Assembly (NCBI RefSeq): GCF_900094565.1
Contig: NZ_FMAF01000001.1
Coordinates: forward strand, 1 to 64,000
DNA from: Martinezella lusitana
GTDB taxonomy: Bacteria > Pseudomonadota > Alphaproteobacteria > Rhizobiales > Rhizobiaceae
Direction: 5' to 3'
Length of the DNA: 64,000 nucleotides
The translations under genes were made by a program, and so were the position numbers. Below the pieces are notes generated by a model. That model did not search any database, was not told the DNA's origin, and saw nothing but the letters and a program-made list of their open reading frames with translations. Positions 62,896-64,000 of this stretch are shown piece after piece (position 1 is the first letter of the stretch; each line of letters opens with the position of its first letter).

Positions 62896-64000
62896 CCGCG
62901 ATCGACCTCCCATCGTCTCGCGTCGCGCAGCCGCAGCTCGCCACAATACGGCTGATCGGAACGGCCGGCGTCGCCTTCGGAGTGTTCCTGTCGGGCTTCG
63001 TGATCGCGGAACCCGCCCCCTATGAGCTGTGGCTCGCCTTTCTCATCGGCACCTGGTTCATTCTCGGGCTGAAGATATCCCGCAGCGTCGCGCCGCTTCT
63101 GGCCCTGTTTCTGGCCTTCAATGTCGGCGGCATGCTGTCGATCACGCAGATGCGCAATCTCGACGCCAGCGACCATCTCGACGGTCCTGTCTATATCGCC
63201 GTCTCCACCTTCCTGGCACTCAGCTCCGTCTTCTATGCTGCCATCATCGAGGACGGTGAAAAGCGGCTGAAGCTGATCTTCAATACCTGGGTCGTGGCAG
63301 CGCTGATCACGGCGAGCCTCGGTATTCTCGGCTATTTCCACGCCGTTCCCGGCTTCGATATCTTCACCCGCTACGACCGCGCGATGGGTGCGTTCCAGGA
63401 TCCGAACGTCTTCGGTCCCTATCTGGTGACACCGAGCATATACCTCATGCACGGTATCTTGATCGGCGATCTGAAGAAGGCGCCGATCAAGGGCATCTGC
63501 CTGTTCATTCTGGCCTTCGGCATCTTCCTTTCCTTCTCCCGCGCCGCCTGGGCCCTGTTTGCCTTCGCCTCGGCGATGCTGATCTTCTGTATGCTGCTGA
63601 AGCACCGCAGCAACGCATTCCGGCTGCGCATCCTTGTCATGTCGCTGACCGCGATCATTCTCATGGTCGTCCTGCTCGTCGTCGCGCTGCAATTCCATCA
63701 GGTCAGCGACCTGTTCTCCACGCGTACCCAACTCGTGCAGGACTATGACGGCGGCCACCTCGGCCGTTTCGAACGTCATCGCATCGGCTTCATGATGTCC
63801 ATGGAGCGGCCGCTCGGCATAGGGCCACTGGTCTTCGGCAAACTCTTTCGCGAGGACGAGCACAATACCTGGCTGAAGACGCTGACCACCTACGGCTGGC
63901 TCGGCTTCTTCTGCTGGATCAGCATGATCTGCTGGACCATCTATATCGGCTTTCGCAATCTCCTGAAGGAACGGCCCTGGCAGCCCTACGTGATGATCGC
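62892..64000 (+). CDS. Wzy/O-antigen ligase-like membrane protein (cut by window end)
   Basis: A frame opens with TTG at 62892, in a TTGA overlap with the previous stop, and stays open to the end of the window, so at least 369 residues. It has many membrane helices, the FLSFSRAAWALFAF segment typical of the Wzy_C ligase/polymerase fold, a large loop with GRFERHRIGFMMSMERPLG, and EDEHNTWLKTL with the His expected of this family. It should polymerise lipid-linked repeats in the periplasm. The C-terminus is outside the window. Confidence 0.82.
   Translation, partial: MTAIDLPSSRVAQPQLATIRLIGTAGVAFGVFLSGFVIAEPAPYELWLAFLIGTWFILGLKISRSVAPLLALFLAFNVGGMLSITQMRNLDASDHLDGPVYIAVSTFLALSSVFYAAIIEDGEKRLKLIFNTWVVAALITASLGILGYFHAVPGFDIFTRYDRAMGAFQDPNVFGPYLVTPSIYLMHGILIGDLKKAPIKGICLFILAFGIFLSFSRAAWALFAFASAMLIFCMLLKHRSNAFRLRILVMSLTAIILMVVLLVVALQFHQVSDLFSTRTQLVQDYDGGHLGRFERHRIGFMMSMERPLGIGPLVFGKLFREDEHNTWLKTLTTYGWLGFFCWISMICWTIYIGFRNLLKERPWQPYVMI

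Noticed and set aside
1..64000. CRISPR array, insertion sequence or prophage
   Set aside because: No regularly spaced direct repeats, transposase, integrase or phage genes were seen anywhere in the window.

Overview
The window looks like a chromosomal segment of a Rhizobium-type alphaproteobacterium (Rhizobiaceae). The reasons are the high-GC coding sequence, an rkpA-G-H-I-J capsular polysaccharide block of the Sinorhizobium/Rhizobium kind, the rhizobial clpP-clpX-lon-hupB order, a RIME-like palindrome after speB, and families typical of Rhizobiales (DUF2842, DUF2778, YhaO/YhaN pair). No tRNA, rRNA, insertion sequence, prophage or CRISPR array was recognised.

Region 1 (about 0.2-24 kb) is a capsular (K-antigen type) polysaccharide locus split by a divergent, AT-rich intergenic region at 14.7-15.4 kb. 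Leftward run a KpsD-like outer-membrane lipoprotein and then rkpA (2,488-residue fatty-acid-synthase-like polyketide synthase), rkpG (acyl transfer/condensation), rkpH (SDR), rkpI (membrane sulfatase-like) and rkpJ (KpsS-like), ending with a 37-residue membrane microprotein. Rightward run a methyltransferase, a 46-codon ORF coupled to an unrecognised protein, KpsE, KpsT, a second KpsE-like protein and two glycosyltransferases. The KpsM permease and KpsC are not in the window.

Region 2 (24-39.8 kb) is mostly conserved core: a YhaN/YhaO (SbcCD-like) ATPase-nuclease pair, an aldo/keto reductase, a divergent ureohydrolase, hupB, lon, clpX and clpP (lon and clpP with heat-shock-type promoters), a membrane diguanylate cyclase and a cytochrome P450.

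Region 3 (39.9-55.7 kb) holds pstSCAB behind a four-repeat Pho box but without phoU/phoB, a cupin protein, an O-acetylhomoserine sulfhydrylase, a CoA-binding protein, two small secreted proteins, an EamA exporter, rplM-rpsI with a terminator-like hairpin in the leader, a monooxygenase-agmatinase pair, argC, a DUF2778 protein, ctaA and a DUF2842 protein.

Region 4 (55.9-64 kb) is a second surface polysaccharide locus of the Wzx/Wzy type: a GNAT/CelD-like protein, a Wzc/GumC-like co-polymerase whose kinase P-loop is degenerate, a small Wza-like lipoprotein, a GT4 glycosyltransferase, a WcaJ/ExoY-type initiating phosphotransferase and a Wzy-like membrane protein cut by the window end. The gene set and the nearby argC recall the unipolar polysaccharide (upp) region of Agrobacterium; this is from memory and not checked by alignment. 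The window therefore codes for parts of two independent export routes: an ABC-transporter capsule and a Wzy-dependent polysaccharide.
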